Positions 1 to 7,520 of a DNA stretch of 9,860 bases are shown here, one piece after another. The position numbers were made by a program, and so were the translations under genes. Origin of the DNA: an uncultured Victivallaceae bacterium (GTDB taxonomy: Bacteria > Verrucomicrobiota > Lentisphaeria > Victivallales > Victivallaceae); the NCBI GenBank assembly GCA_934663655.1, contig CAKUKT010000075.1:1-9860 (forward strand), read 5' to 3'. Position 1 is the stretch's first letter. Every line of letters begins with the position of its first letter. The notes beneath the pieces were generated by a model. It worked only from the letters and a program-made list of their open reading frames with translations. It made no database searches and was not told where the DNA came from.

Positions 1-232
<232 letters not shown>

Positions 233-312
233 TCAAGCTCCTGATAATAACCTGGAATGTATATCAAAAAACAATAAGCGGTACGCCGAGCAGAACGACA
301 TGCCGCCTCTAT

Positions 313-341
313 AATTTAATATCGAATACGGGAAAATTCAA
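313..341 (-). promoter_or_regulatory. Candidate sigma-70-type promoter for purA
   Basis: On the minus strand TTGAAT (336-341) and TAAATT (313-318) are separated by exactly 17 nt. Each matches four of six consensus positions. The stretch is AT-rich compared with the surrounding genes and would give a leader of roughly 80 nt before the purA start. The match is modest and the sigma-factor preferences of this organism are unknown, so this is only a candidate. A TATAAT on the plus strand at 310-315 overlaps it but has no plus-strand gene to serve. Confidence 0.3.
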
Positions 342-362
342 TCCTCTACGAATTTTTTCCCC

Positions 363-412
363 GAAAATATCGACCCGGAAAATCCGATCAATCCCTCCGC
401 GGCGACAGCGGA
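363..412 (-). terminator. Weak hairpins after the epimerase gene, possible terminator
   Basis: Two small inverted repeats lie just after the epimerase stop codon. One is TCCGC/GCGGA (396-400 with 408-412, 7-nt loop). The other is an imperfect GATCGG/CCGGGTC stem (372-389) followed on the minus strand by GATATTTT. Neither has a long stem or a proper run of T, so factor-independent termination here is doubtful. The position, between a gene end and a candidate promoter, is the main argument in favour. Confidence 0.2.
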
Positions 413-416
413 AAAA

Positions 417-1391
417 CTACCCCACTTCATTCCGGCGCAACGACGCTGCCACATCGTCGATGATCGTTTCCAGCGAAAGTTCCGGCTGCCATCCGGTCAG
501 CCGGGTGATCGCCTCGGTGTCCGGCATCCGACGGTACATATCCTCGAATCCGGCCGAATAGGCCTGGTCGTAGGGAACCAATTCAATTGGCGAGGAACTC
601 CCGGTACGGGAAATCACCAGTTCGGCAAGGCCACGGATCGTGACCTCCCGCTGGCTGCCGATGTTGTAGACCTGCCCGTAGCTGGCGGGGTTGTCCAGCA
701 GCAGCAACAGCGCCCGTACCACATCCCGGACGTGACAGAAACAGCGGGATTGGCCGCCGTCGCCGTAGACCTGCAGCGCCTCTCCCCGCAGCGCCCGGCC
801 GACGAAACGGGGCACCACCATTCCATAACGGCCGGTTTGACGGGGGCCGACGGTGTTGAAGAACCTTACCACCGTGCCGGGTAATCCCTCTGCCCGATGG
901 AACGCCATCAGGTAAAACTCGTCAAGCAGTTTGCTGCACGCGTAGCTCCAGCGCGAATTGAACGGCGAACCGATGAGCAGATCGTCGTGCTCCGAAAATT
1001 TCCGGTGGGTGGATTTTCCGTAAACCTCGCTTGTGGAAGCGATGATTACCCGCCGTTTAAAATCGGCGGCAGCCCGGAGGACGTTTTCGGTGCCGTGGAC
1101 GTTGGTGATGATCGTGTGTACCGGATTTTTTACCACCAGTTCAACTCCGACGGCGGCGGCGAGGTGAACCACCCGGTCGGCTTCAGCGACAAGTTCGCGC
1201 AGCCGTTCCGGCTCTTCCACTACATCAAGTTCGAGCACCCGGAGGTTGGGATTACCTGCTGCGGCACTGAGGTTGTCCCGGCTGCCGGTTGAGAAGTTGT
1301 CGATGACGGTTACTTCATGACCAGCGGCAAGCAGGGCTTCCGTAAGATAACTGCCGATGAAACCGGCTCCGCCGGTGATGAGGTGACGCAT
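417..1391 (-). CDS. NAD-dependent epimerase/dehydratase (extended SDR, sugar-nucleotide type)
   Basis: This 324-residue protein belongs to the extended short-chain dehydrogenase/reductase family, which includes GalE, UDP-glucuronate decarboxylase and WbpP. These enzymes act in the cytoplasm on nucleotide sugars with bound NAD. The Rossmann glycine motif is GGAGFIG at 7-13, and the acidic residue that selects NAD is Asp31 (VIDNFSTG). The STSEVYG block at 119-125 and the catalytic pair Tyr150/Lys154 (YACSK) are intact. Substrate-side motifs are NTVGPRQTG (179-187), YGMVVPRF (189-196) and SRCFCHVRDV (215-224), followed by the YNIGS block. The start ATG lies 3 nt after the pssA stop, with GGAG 9 nt upstream, so it is co-transcribed with psd and pssA. 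The exact substrate cannot be read from the sequence: a 4-epimerase, a decarboxylase or a dehydratase are all possible. A role in surface glycan or glycolipid synthesis is inference from the neighbours. Confidence 0.9.
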   Translation of the reverse strand: MRHLITGGAGFIGSYLTEALLAAGHEVTVIDNFSTGSRDNLSAAAGNPNLRVLELDVVEEPERLRELVAEADRVVHLAAAVGVELVVKNPVHTIITNVHGTENVLRAAADFKRRVIIASTSEVYGKSTHRKFSEHDDLLIGSPFNSRWSYACSKLLDEFYLMAFHRAEGLPGTVVRFFNTVGPRQTGRYGMVVPRFVGRALRGEALQVYGDGGQSRCFCHVRDVVRALLLLLDNPASYGQVYNIGSQREVTIRGLAELVISRTGSSSPIELVPYDQAYSAGFEDMYRRMPDTEAITRLTGWQPELSLETIIDDVAASLRRNEVG

Positions 1392-1394
1392 GAA

Positions 1395-2210
1395 TCAGAT
1401 CTCCGCTTTTGTCTCCGATGAAGAAGAAGTGAACGCCCGGATCAGCATCATTACCGGACCGGACAACACGTAACCGGTGACGACCAGCGCCAGACCGGCA
1501 ACCCGGAAAACCAGTACAAACAACAGAATAAACGCCAGAAAAAGCAGTCGTTTCGGCCGACGGCGCGTCGATTGCAGCCATTTGCCGGCATGAATGTAGG
1601 GAATTTTGCTGGTCATCAACAGACCCAGCACCGCCGCGTATATCGGTAGAATAAAAGCCAGTTTGTGGAGATCGAACCGGGTATCGTAGGCGTAGAATAC
1701 CGTTACACAGATCGCCGCCGCCGCACCGGGGGAGGGGAGGCCGGTAAAACGGTCGGAACTCTTTTTCTCCAGCATGGCATGCACATTGTAGGTCGCCAGT
1801 CGCAGTGCCGCACCACCGAGATAGATCGAACTCAGCAGATATACCAGCACCTCCTGCCCGCGGTTAAGTTCCCAGGCCCGCAGGCAGTGGGTCATGATCG
1901 CAACCAGCACCGCCGGAGCCACTCCGAATGTGACCATGTCCGACAACGAGTCCATCTGAATGCCGTGGACGCTCGACGCATTCAGCAGCCGCGCCGCAAA
2001 CCCGTCGAATGCGTCGAACACCATCGCCGAAAAAATCATGATCGCCGCAACTACGAAAACCCACAGCGTGTTCCCGGAGCGAATATCGACTTCATAGGCG
2101 CGGAGCATGTACAAAATTGCGGCGAAACCGCAGAGGGAATTACAGAGGGTCAGGGCATTCGGCACCATCCTGACCCATGCATGTTTACGGATATCGAGGC
2201 GATGTTTCAT
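1395..2210 (-). CDS. pssA: CDP-diacylglycerol--serine O-phosphatidyltransferase
   Basis: The enzyme transfers phosphatidyl from CDP-diacylglycerol to L-serine, giving phosphatidylserine and CMP at the inner membrane. The complete CDP-alcohol phosphatidyltransferase signature is present: Asp66, Asp69, Gly70, Ala73, Arg74, Gly83, Asp87 and Asp91, with the canonical spacing D-x2-DG-x2-AR-x8-G-x3-D-x3-D. The N-terminal VPNALTLCNSLCGF block (16-29) is typical of the PssA branch rather than the PgsA branch. The 271-residue length and several hydrophobic segments, including two close to the C-terminus (about 222-262), fit the multi-membrane-span PssA found in Bacillus and many other bacteria. The start codon overlaps the psd stop as ATGA (2207-2210). 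No strong ribosome binding site is seen, so translation is probably coupled to psd. The C-terminal tail is Ser/Glu/Lys-rich. The product feeds directly into the enzyme encoded just upstream. Confidence 0.95.
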   Translation of the reverse strand: MKHRLDIRKHAWVRMVPNALTLCNSLCGFAAILYMLRAYEVDIRSGNTLWVFVVAAIMIFSAMVFDAFDGFAARLLNASSVHGIQMDSLSDMVTFGVAPAVLVAIMTHCLRAWELNRGQEVLVYLLSSIYLGGAALRLATYNVHAMLEKKSSDRFTGLPSPGAAAAICVTVFYAYDTRFDLHKLAFILPIYAAVLGLLMTSKIPYIHAGKWLQSTRRRPKRLLFLAFILLFVLVFRVAGLALVVTGYVLSGPVMMLIRAFTSSSSETKAEI

Positions 2211-2905
2211 TTTTCGCCGTTGCCTTCATCCACTCGGGCCAGTACACTCATCCCGCCGTACACCCGGTCACCGACCTTTGCGGAAATGGTAAATCCTGTT
2301 TCCGGAAGATAAAGTTCGGTTCTGGAACCAAATTTTATCATGCCGTAAATCTCTCCACGCTTCAATTTCCGCCCCGCATCCACCGGACAGACTATGCGGC
2401 GGGCAATCGCTCCGGATATCTGCCGCACCGCCAGCGGAAATTTCCGCCCATCCACTTCGGCGGTACCGGCGATCGTCATCGCCTCGTTGCGACGGCTCGC
2501 CTCGTTATGGCGCGCATCAAGATATTCTCCGGGACGGTAATTGGTGCTCTCTACCGTCATGTCCGCCGGCGCGCGGTTTACGTGGACATCCAGCACCGAG
2601 AGAAAAATACCGATTCGCAGCGCCCGACCGGTAAAGGGCGGCAGCGCGAACTCTTCGACAACCTCAATATCTCTGATCACGCCGTCTGCGGGAGAGAGGA
2701 TCAGCCGGGGATCGCCGGGGATCTCCCGGTGCGGGTTGCGGAAAAACGCCGCAAACGCCAGAAAGAACAACAGCATCACCACGCCGATGGAGATTCCCCA
2801 GACCGGATATCCTCGGCGGCACAGATAAAAACAGGCGGCTTCAACCACAAGTGTCACCAGCAGTGCGATCCCCCATTCGCGGAATCCAAAACGAGTCAAC
2901 GTCAT
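2207..2905 (-). CDS. psd: Phosphatidylserine decarboxylase proenzyme, short membrane-anchored type
   Basis: The enzyme converts phosphatidylserine to phosphatidylethanolamine using a pyruvoyl group made by self-cleavage. In the 232-residue form chosen here, two hydrophobic segments (about 12-28 and 36-55) precede FFRNPHR (54-60). Next come SPADGVI (71-77, with Asp74) and LDVHVNRAP (105-113, with His108). The cleavage site lies in KFGSRTELYLP, between Gly193 and Ser194. The FGSR form and short length suit the compact PSD-A-like subfamily rather than the longer E. coli type with LGST. The ATG at 2903-2905 is preferred because GAGGGA (2916-2921) sits 10 nt upstream. An in-frame TTG at 2921-2923 would add six residues but overlaps that ribosome binding site and has none of its own. 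The gene overlaps pssA by 4 nt, so the two steps of phosphatidylethanolamine synthesis are made together. Confidence 0.94.
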   Translation of the reverse strand: MTLTRFGFREWGIALLVTLVVEAACFYLCRRGYPVWGISIGVVMLLFFLAFAAFFRNPHREIPGDPRLILSPADGVIRDIEVVEEFALPPFTGRALRIGIFLSVLDVHVNRAPADMTVESTNYRPGEYLDARHNEASRRNEAMTIAGTAEVDGRKFPLAVRQISGAIARRIVCPVDAGRKLKRGEIYGMIKFGSRTELYLPETGFTISAKVGDRVYGGMSVLARVDEGNGEK

Positions 2906-2946
2906 AATCTTTTTGTCCCTCAACGAAAATTAACAATCCAGCCGCT

Positions 2947-3000
2947 TTACAGACCGGAAAAACACCGCCGGCTTATTTTACTTTCAACGAAGAACTCCAC
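2947..3000 (-). CDS. Possible 17-residue mini-ORF in the psd leader
   Basis: A GTG codon at 2998-3000 lies exactly 10 nt after a perfect AGGAGG (3011-3016), the strongest ribosome binding site in this gap. It opens a frame for MEFFVESKISRRCFSGL ending in TAA at 2947. The frame closes 41 nt before the psd ATG. No family is recognisable and the composition carries no functional clue. It could be a leader peptide, a spurious match, or a remnant. The only support is the ribosome binding site, its spacing and its place inside the putative psd leader. Confidence 0.2.
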   Translation of the reverse strand: MEFFVESKISRRCFSGL

Positions 3001-3055
3001 CGGGAATACTCCTCCTGGCACATCGAACGGGAAGTTCGTCGATACCGTAAATAAT

Positions 3056-3084
3056 AATATATCCCGCCTCAGGAGTTATTGCAA
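3056..3084 (-). promoter_or_regulatory. Candidate promoter for the psd-pssA-epimerase group
   Basis: On the minus strand TTGCAA (3079-3084, four of six matches) and TATATT (3056-3061, five of six) are spaced 17 nt apart. The -35 element overlaps the last codons of the DUF2062 gene, and the -10 lies in an AT-rich stretch (about 3046-3061). Transcription would start near 3049 and leave a leader of about 145 nt before the psd ATG. This would separate phospholipid genes from the upstream operon, although read-through from upstream is also possible since no terminator is evident. Confidence 0.35.
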
Positions 3085-3615
3085 TTTTTTCTTCTGCTTC
3101 TTTCGGGCGAGCCGTTCGGCGCGCCGTTTCCGGAACTGGCGGACCAGTGCCAGCGAAATGAAATATCCGGGAGTCGCCGTCACAATCGCCAGCAACACCC
3201 CTCCCACCAGAAACGCCGCCGCCACGTCCCAGCCGATGCCGAGGAAGTTGTGCAGCGTCGGATCGCTGAAAAAAACCTTGAGATCCGCCCGCAGCGACGA
3301 ATAACTGGTATTGGTGATCAGCGCGCCGATATAACATTGAAACGGGTAAATGATGATTACCGTGAAGTGATTGGTGATAAAGGTGAAGATCACCGCCGGC
3401 ACCTTGGCTACCCGCAGGATGAAGGCCAGCGGTATCGCTATCACCAGCTGAAAACCGATCGGGACGATCAGACCGACCGCCAGTCCCAGTGCTACGCCGC
3501 CGGCGATATATTCCGGAGTACCGGTGACCCGAACCGTCCGCAGATAGAGGTAGGTCAGACATTCGCGCAGCGATTTGCGGCGGCGGCGGGGAGGGACGAC
3601 CGGAAGTTCTGCCAT
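3076..3615 (-). CDS. DUF2062 family membrane protein
   Basis: This 179-residue protein matches the DUF2062 pattern by eye. A short basic N-terminus (RRRRK at 10-14) leads into TGTPEYIAGGVALGLAVG (31-48), then a long hydrophobic region with VPIGFQ (51-56) and FITNHFT (79-85), as typical of this family. Predicted membrane segments are about 36-69, 73-100 and 130-158. The C-terminal 20 residues are strongly basic (many Arg and Lys), suggesting a cytoplasmic tail. The biochemical function of the family is not established. The start ATG overlaps the hydrolase stop as TAATG, and GGAGGTGA (about 3622-3629) is the best ribosome binding site in the window, suggesting higher expression than the upstream genes. 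It is the last gene of the tightly packed envelope group. Confidence 0.85.
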   Translation of the reverse strand: MAELPVVPPRRRRKSLRECLTYLYLRTVRVTGTPEYIAGGVALGLAVGLIVPIGFQLVIAIPLAFILRVAKVPAVIFTFITNHFTVIIIYPFQCYIGALITNTSYSSLRADLKVFFSDPTLHNFLGIGWDVAAAFLVGGVLLAIVTATPGYFISLALVRQFRKRRAERLARKKQKKKLQ

Positions 3616-5540
3616 TATTGTTCACCTCCGGGGAAATCTGCCGGTTGGTTGGCGGCAGCCGGTTCCGGGCCGGGGTTATTCTCATTGAGGTGAAGCAGCA
3701 ATATTCGCCGCAGTTCCTGAATCGCCAGCGGATTGCGCTGGACGGCATGACCCGATTTTACCACCAGTTCACTTACCGCTTCATCCAGATGGCTGCTCGC
3801 GTAGGGCACAATTCCGTCACTGCCGCCGGGAACCCCCGCCGCCTCCCGGTTTCCGATCAGCGAATGAATCGGAATTTGCGGCGACATGCTGACTTCATCG
3901 ATCACCTGAAGCGCGATGTTGTTCGGCGCCAGATTGTCGATCCCGGTGAAAGGATGATAGCGGTCGGAATCTGTCCAGCTGCCGATCGAAGCGAGGTATT
4001 TCAGCATCAGCACCTGGCGGCGGATGATGTTTCCGGGGAGCCGGACCAACGCGGAACCGATCCGGCTGTACCAGCTGTCCGCCATATCCGAACCACGGTG
4101 CGGCACCGCAATGAATACAGCCCGGCGCACGAACGGCAACGGCTTGAACTCCACGATGTTTCGCACTGTCTGGCGATCCTCCGGCGGCAGCTCCTCCAGC
4201 AGTGTGGTGAAATTTTCCCGTCCGCCGAGATGTGCGAGTACCTTGTCGCCGGAATCGCTGATCGCCAGCCGCGACAGCAGACCGCCCATCGAATGGCCGA
4301 CCAGCACCATCCGGTCGAATTTTTCCACAGATTTTCCGGCTTCAATCAGTCGTCGGCGTTCATTTTCAAGTTCCCGGCGAAGTTGTTCTGCGGAGGCGAG
4401 AATCGGATTGCCGCTCGAATAGGTGAAACCGAGAAACTGATAGTTCGCCCGGATCACCGGATCGTTGTACAACGTATTGATCATCTGAATCCAGGTCCGG
4501 GCATTCGACATCAGACCGTGTACAAAGACCACCGGAATCCGCCGGTCATCCCCGGGTTCAAACCGGTACAACCCCTGGTATTGACGGGTCTCATCGGGAC
4601 GGGCGGTGTAGAAAAGCAGATTGACCGGCTGCGGATCTTTGACCATATACGCAAGCGGGGTCGAAAAATCCCAGGCGAGTGGTAAGAGATGTCCACCGAA
4701 ATCGACGGTATCGTGGTTTCTTGAATCGATGTAATTGAGGCGTGCATCCAGTTGCAGGAGATCCAGCTTAACCTCCGAGACACGGAAATTCAGCGTTAAC
4801 GTCAGCGGAATGGTCTGACCGGTGACGAAACGATCGGAATCCTCCGGACGCTTGTCTCGAAGTTTGCCGATCAACGGCACTCCAACTCCGAACTGGCGGC
4901 TGTCATGAGTGAGGTTTTCCGTGCGGTAATCGGCGCAGAGCAGATAATCCGCCACCATGTCCCGCGATAACGGCAGCTGATAGACCGGTTTGTCGAAGTT
5001 CACCCGCCGGCCGGTGGGCATACTGAGTTCGAAGCTGCTCTTTTCGTTCAACGCACGCTGGTGGAGGTAGGCATACAGTTCCGTAAGCGCCAGATTGTAA
5101 CAGCGGGCCATCATCATCCGGTCGACGCTGAAATGATCCTGCGGACGATCAAGCACCGCCAGATAACAGTAGCTGTAATAGATCGAGGCGAGATGATAAC
5201 CAGCCGCCCGGTCAGGATCTGATGGGGAGAAACGCCGCCCCTGCTGCAGAGCGACATCGGCAAGTGCATTCAGAAACGCGGGATCAGGTTCGTTGTGGTA
5301 GAGCGTCTCCAGGGCGCGAACCACTTCGTCCGGATCCTGGTCAAGTTTATCCTGAAGCAGATAGTTGCCGAGCGTGTTGATGGTTGCGGCCGACATCCCG
5401 TCCCGCGAGGTTATCACCCGGTTGTAGGAACTGCGTTCGCCGGCGGAAACCGCGGAGACTGCGATCTCGCCGGCGCATCCGGCCAGCAGCAGGGCCGCCG
5501 GCAGCAGAACAGATGATACGATGACGGTGGATATCTTCAT
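3615..5540 (-). CDS. Lipoprotein alpha/beta-hydrolase (esterase/lipase-like) with large N-terminal region
   Basis: The 641-residue protein begins with a lipoprotein signal whose lipobox LAGC ends at Cys22. Residue 23 is Ala rather than Asp, which by the E. coli sorting rule would favour the outer membrane, though the rule may not hold here. Residues about 40-180 look helical and repeat-like, and about 180-310 look rich in beta strands. The hydrolase domain occupies about 330-615: VFVHGL with His341 (oxyanion region), nucleophile Ser417 in GHSMGG, Asp575 in GGSDGIVPY and His598 in SGHAVQRNP. The triad assignment follows the family pattern. The tail is Pro/Ala/Asn-rich. The ATG overlaps the permease stop (ATGA) and has no clear ribosome binding site, implying coupling. 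An ester-bond hydrolase acting on lipids or acylated surface polymers is likely; the actual substrate is unknown. Confidence 0.85.
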   Translation of the reverse strand: MKISTVIVSSVLLPAALLLAGCAGEIAVSAVSAGERSSYNRVITSRDGMSAATINTLGNYLLQDKLDQDPDEVVRALETLYHNEPDPAFLNALADVALQQGRRFSPSDPDRAAGYHLASIYYSYCYLAVLDRPQDHFSVDRMMMARCYNLALTELYAYLHQRALNEKSSFELSMPTGRRVNFDKPVYQLPLSRDMVADYLLCADYRTENLTHDSRQFGVGVPLIGKLRDKRPEDSDRFVTGQTIPLTLTLNFRVSEVKLDLLQLDARLNYIDSRNHDTVDFGGHLLPLAWDFSTPLAYMVKDPQPVNLLFYTARPDETRQYQGLYRFEPGDDRRIPVVFVHGLMSNARTWIQMINTLYNDPVIRANYQFLGFTYSSGNPILASAEQLRRELENERRRLIEAGKSVEKFDRMVLVGHSMGGLLSRLAISDSGDKVLAHLGGRENFTTLLEELPPEDRQTVRNIVEFKPLPFVRRAVFIAVPHRGSDMADSWYSRIGSALVRLPGNIIRRQVLMLKYLASIGSWTDSDRYHPFTGIDNLAPNNIALQVIDEVSMSPQIPIHSLIGNREAAGVPGGSDGIVPYASSHLDEAVSELVVKSGHAVQRNPLAIQELRRILLLHLNENNPGPEPAAANQPADFPGGEQ

Positions 5541-7507
5541 TTGCGATAGTTTTCAAGTTGACGGTAGATTTGCGGGACGATATACTTTATTACCGAGGCC
5601 GCCGGAAGTGCGAAAATCATACCGAAAATGCCTGCGAATATGGCACCAAGCAATACGACTATGATCGTTTCCAGCGTGGTCAGACCGAGCGATTCTCCGA
5701 TTACCGCCGGATAAAGGATGAATTGTTCGATGATTCCGTTGTAGACGATGTAACAGAGCATGATTCCCGCCAGCTGGGCTCCGCTGCTGTGACCGACGGC
5801 CAGCGCCGTAAGTATGGTTACCGAAGCGGAAAGTACCGGCCCGATGTACGGCAGCAGAATCCCGCAGCCGGCAAAAATTCCCAGCAGCAGAAAATAGGGT
5901 ACGTCAAGCAGGTAAAACAGCGTCGAATAGACGGTGCTGTCGATCAGCACCAGCGTCAGATAACCCTTTATCCATACCCGCAGCCGATCGAAGATGCCGC
6001 CGATGATCCGGCGTGCTTCCGAGATCGCCTCGTCTGTGGCTCCGGGAAGCCAGTTGCCGTTGAAAACCGTGCGAACCAGATATTCGCTGCGCCTCCCCGC
6101 ACTCTTGTCGGTACGGCAGAATTCAGCGATCTTCATCAGAAACAGCAGCGCAAAGAAAATGGTCAGAAGCAGATCGGTCGCCAGCGCCACCAATGTGCCG
6201 ATGACACTGGCGGTGAAAGAGAAGACTCCGCCGGTGCGCTTCAGCAGCATGGTGAAGAGTTCCCGTCGGGCGTTTTCATCGCGCAGCAACGCTCCGACCC
6301 GGTCGATCCCCAGTTGTACCAGGGGGATTTTCTCGAAGCGTTCCCGGAGATGGTCGAGATATTCCTCGGCTTCCAAAATGAATTTTTCCGAGGCGCCTGC
6401 CGGTGGTTCGTCCTGGGCGAGGGCGGTGGAATCGGCATCATCGCTGTCGGCGCTGCCGTCGTCCGGGGTGGGCACGCTCTGGACGGCAGCGGTGCCGGCC
6501 ACCGGAGCCGCGGAGGACAACTGATCGCGTTTCAGCTGGTTTTCCGCACTTTCAACTGCGGAGATCGCCGCTTCGGAACCGCGGCGGATAGTTGCGCCGA
6601 TGTTTTTTACGTATTGCCCGGTAAACGAGGAAAGAACCATGATTATCGCCAGCAGCAGCAATAAGACGAGCGCGACGGTCTGGGCGGTCGCCTTGGCGAT
6701 CAGACTCTGGTCGCGTTTGCGTTCGGCTTCCCGCTCCGACGATTCTGCCGGCGGAGAGTCGCCGTGGCGCATCACTTTACGGGAGAGCCAGTAAAAGGGC
6801 CGCAGCGGCAGTGAGAGAATCCGGAAGCAATGGTAGCCGAATCCCCGTTTTTCGCGGAGACGGAGTTCAAAATACTGCTCCAACGGCAACAACAGGTAGG
6901 CGACGATCAGACCGAACACCACCGAGCGAAGAAAGGTCGCCGTGAGAATGAATACCACGATCACAATCAGCGCCACCGCAATGCCGGCTCCGGAACTGAT
7001 GATCCGGCGACGGTGGCGCTCCTCAGAGCACTCCCGCTCCCGCAGTTCATCGAATTGGCCCGGAGAAATTCCCAGCATCCCGGCCAGGTCGGCCATCATC
7101 TGCATGGTTTCCGCCGGTGCATCGACCGCGACCGACAGCTTGAGCAGAAAACCGAAAATTTCAAACCGGCCGGACTCCGGCAGGTCATTCAGTGCTTCAG
7201 CGAGAGAGGCGGCATCCCCATACGGAGCGATTTTCAGTTCGGCCAGCAGTTTGGCCGTCTCTGATTCGGAACGATCCGATTCAAGGATATGGCGAAAAAC
7301 CGAGAGTTTTCGCGCGTTTATTTCACCGTTGTCCGAAATGATGACTTTCACAACCGGCAGTACGGATCGCCGGAAGAGTTCTCCGGTGGCCTCTCCCTGG
7401 TTGTTGAGGTGGAAGAACGCGGCGGCGGCACTGAAGGAATCCTTCAACGCAGTTCCACCGCGCAGATGACGGTGCAGTGAACGGGTGATATTCTCGATTT
7501 TTCCCAT
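5537..7507 (-). CDS. AI-2E family permease with N-terminal TerB-like domain
   Basis: The C-terminal part (about 425-645) is recognisable as the AI-2E transporter family (PF01594/UPF0118). It has the RRIIGGIFDRLRVWIKGY region, PYIGP at 553-557, GIIEQFILYPAVIGESLGL (591-609) and a hydrophobic end that includes GAIFAGIFGMIFALPAA. Further membrane segments lie at about 172-212 and 275-297. Residues about 46-158 precede all membrane spans and resemble a TerB/tellurite-resistance-type helical domain: SDNGEI followed by helices, then VAVDAPAE..ADLAGMLGIS. Between spans, residues about 331-376 form an acidic Ala/Asp/Ser-rich linker. At 656 residues it is far longer than the usual 330-400. Family members export small molecules or ions in some species (autoinducer-2, Na+/H+), so the substrate is not predictable. 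The ATG is 13 nt after purM with no clear ribosome binding site. Confidence 0.87.
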   Translation of the reverse strand: MGKIENITRSLHRHLRGGTALKDSFSAAAAFFHLNNQGEATGELFRRSVLPVVKVIISDNGEINARKLSVFRHILESDRSESETAKLLAELKIAPYGDAASLAEALNDLPESGRFEIFGFLLKLSVAVDAPAETMQMMADLAGMLGISPGQFDELRERECSEERHRRRIISSGAGIAVALIVIVVFILTATFLRSVVFGLIVAYLLLPLEQYFELRLREKRGFGYHCFRILSLPLRPFYWLSRKVMRHGDSPPAESSEREAERKRDQSLIAKATAQTVALVLLLLLAIIMVLSSFTGQYVKNIGATIRRGSEAAISAVESAENQLKRDQLSSAAPVAGTAAVQSVPTPDDGSADSDDADSTALAQDEPPAGASEKFILEAEEYLDHLRERFEKIPLVQLGIDRVGALLRDENARRELFTMLLKRTGGVFSFTASVIGTLVALATDLLLTIFFALLFLMKIAEFCRTDKSAGRRSEYLVRTVFNGNWLPGATDEAISEARRIIGGIFDRLRVWIKGYLTLVLIDSTVYSTLFYLLDVPYFLLLGIFAGCGILLPYIGPVLSASVTILTALAVGHSSGAQLAGIMLCYIVYNGIIEQFILYPAVIGESLGLTTLETIIVVLLGAIFAGIFGMIFALPAASVIKYIVPQIYRQLENYRK

Positions 7508-7520
7508 TGCTTGTGTAAGA

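Noticed and set aside
310..315. Perfect TATAAT on the plus strand near 310
   Set aside because: There is no plus-strand gene downstream for it to transcribe and no matching -35 stands out; it sits in an AT-rich spacer where such matches are expected.
2906..2923. TTG start for psd six codons upstream of the chosen ATG
   Set aside because: The TTG has no ribosome binding site of its own, and the GAGGGA that serves the ATG at 2903-2905 overlaps it.
2177..3304. A 375-codon plus-strand open frame spanning psd and the psd leader
   Set aside because: It spans the leader and parts of two real genes on the other strand, has no domain or ribosome site, and its composition is shadow-like.
2984..3748. 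A minus-strand open frame of 254 codons in another phase across the hydrolase end and DUF2062 gene
   Set aside because: It overlaps two genes that are well supported in their own frames with good start signals, and its own product is low-complexity and unrecognisable.
5558..6664. A 368-codon plus-strand open frame opposite the permease gene
   Set aside because: It is antisense to a clear membrane protein gene, rich in Gln, Arg and Asp as expected from reading hydrophobic codons backwards, and matches no family.
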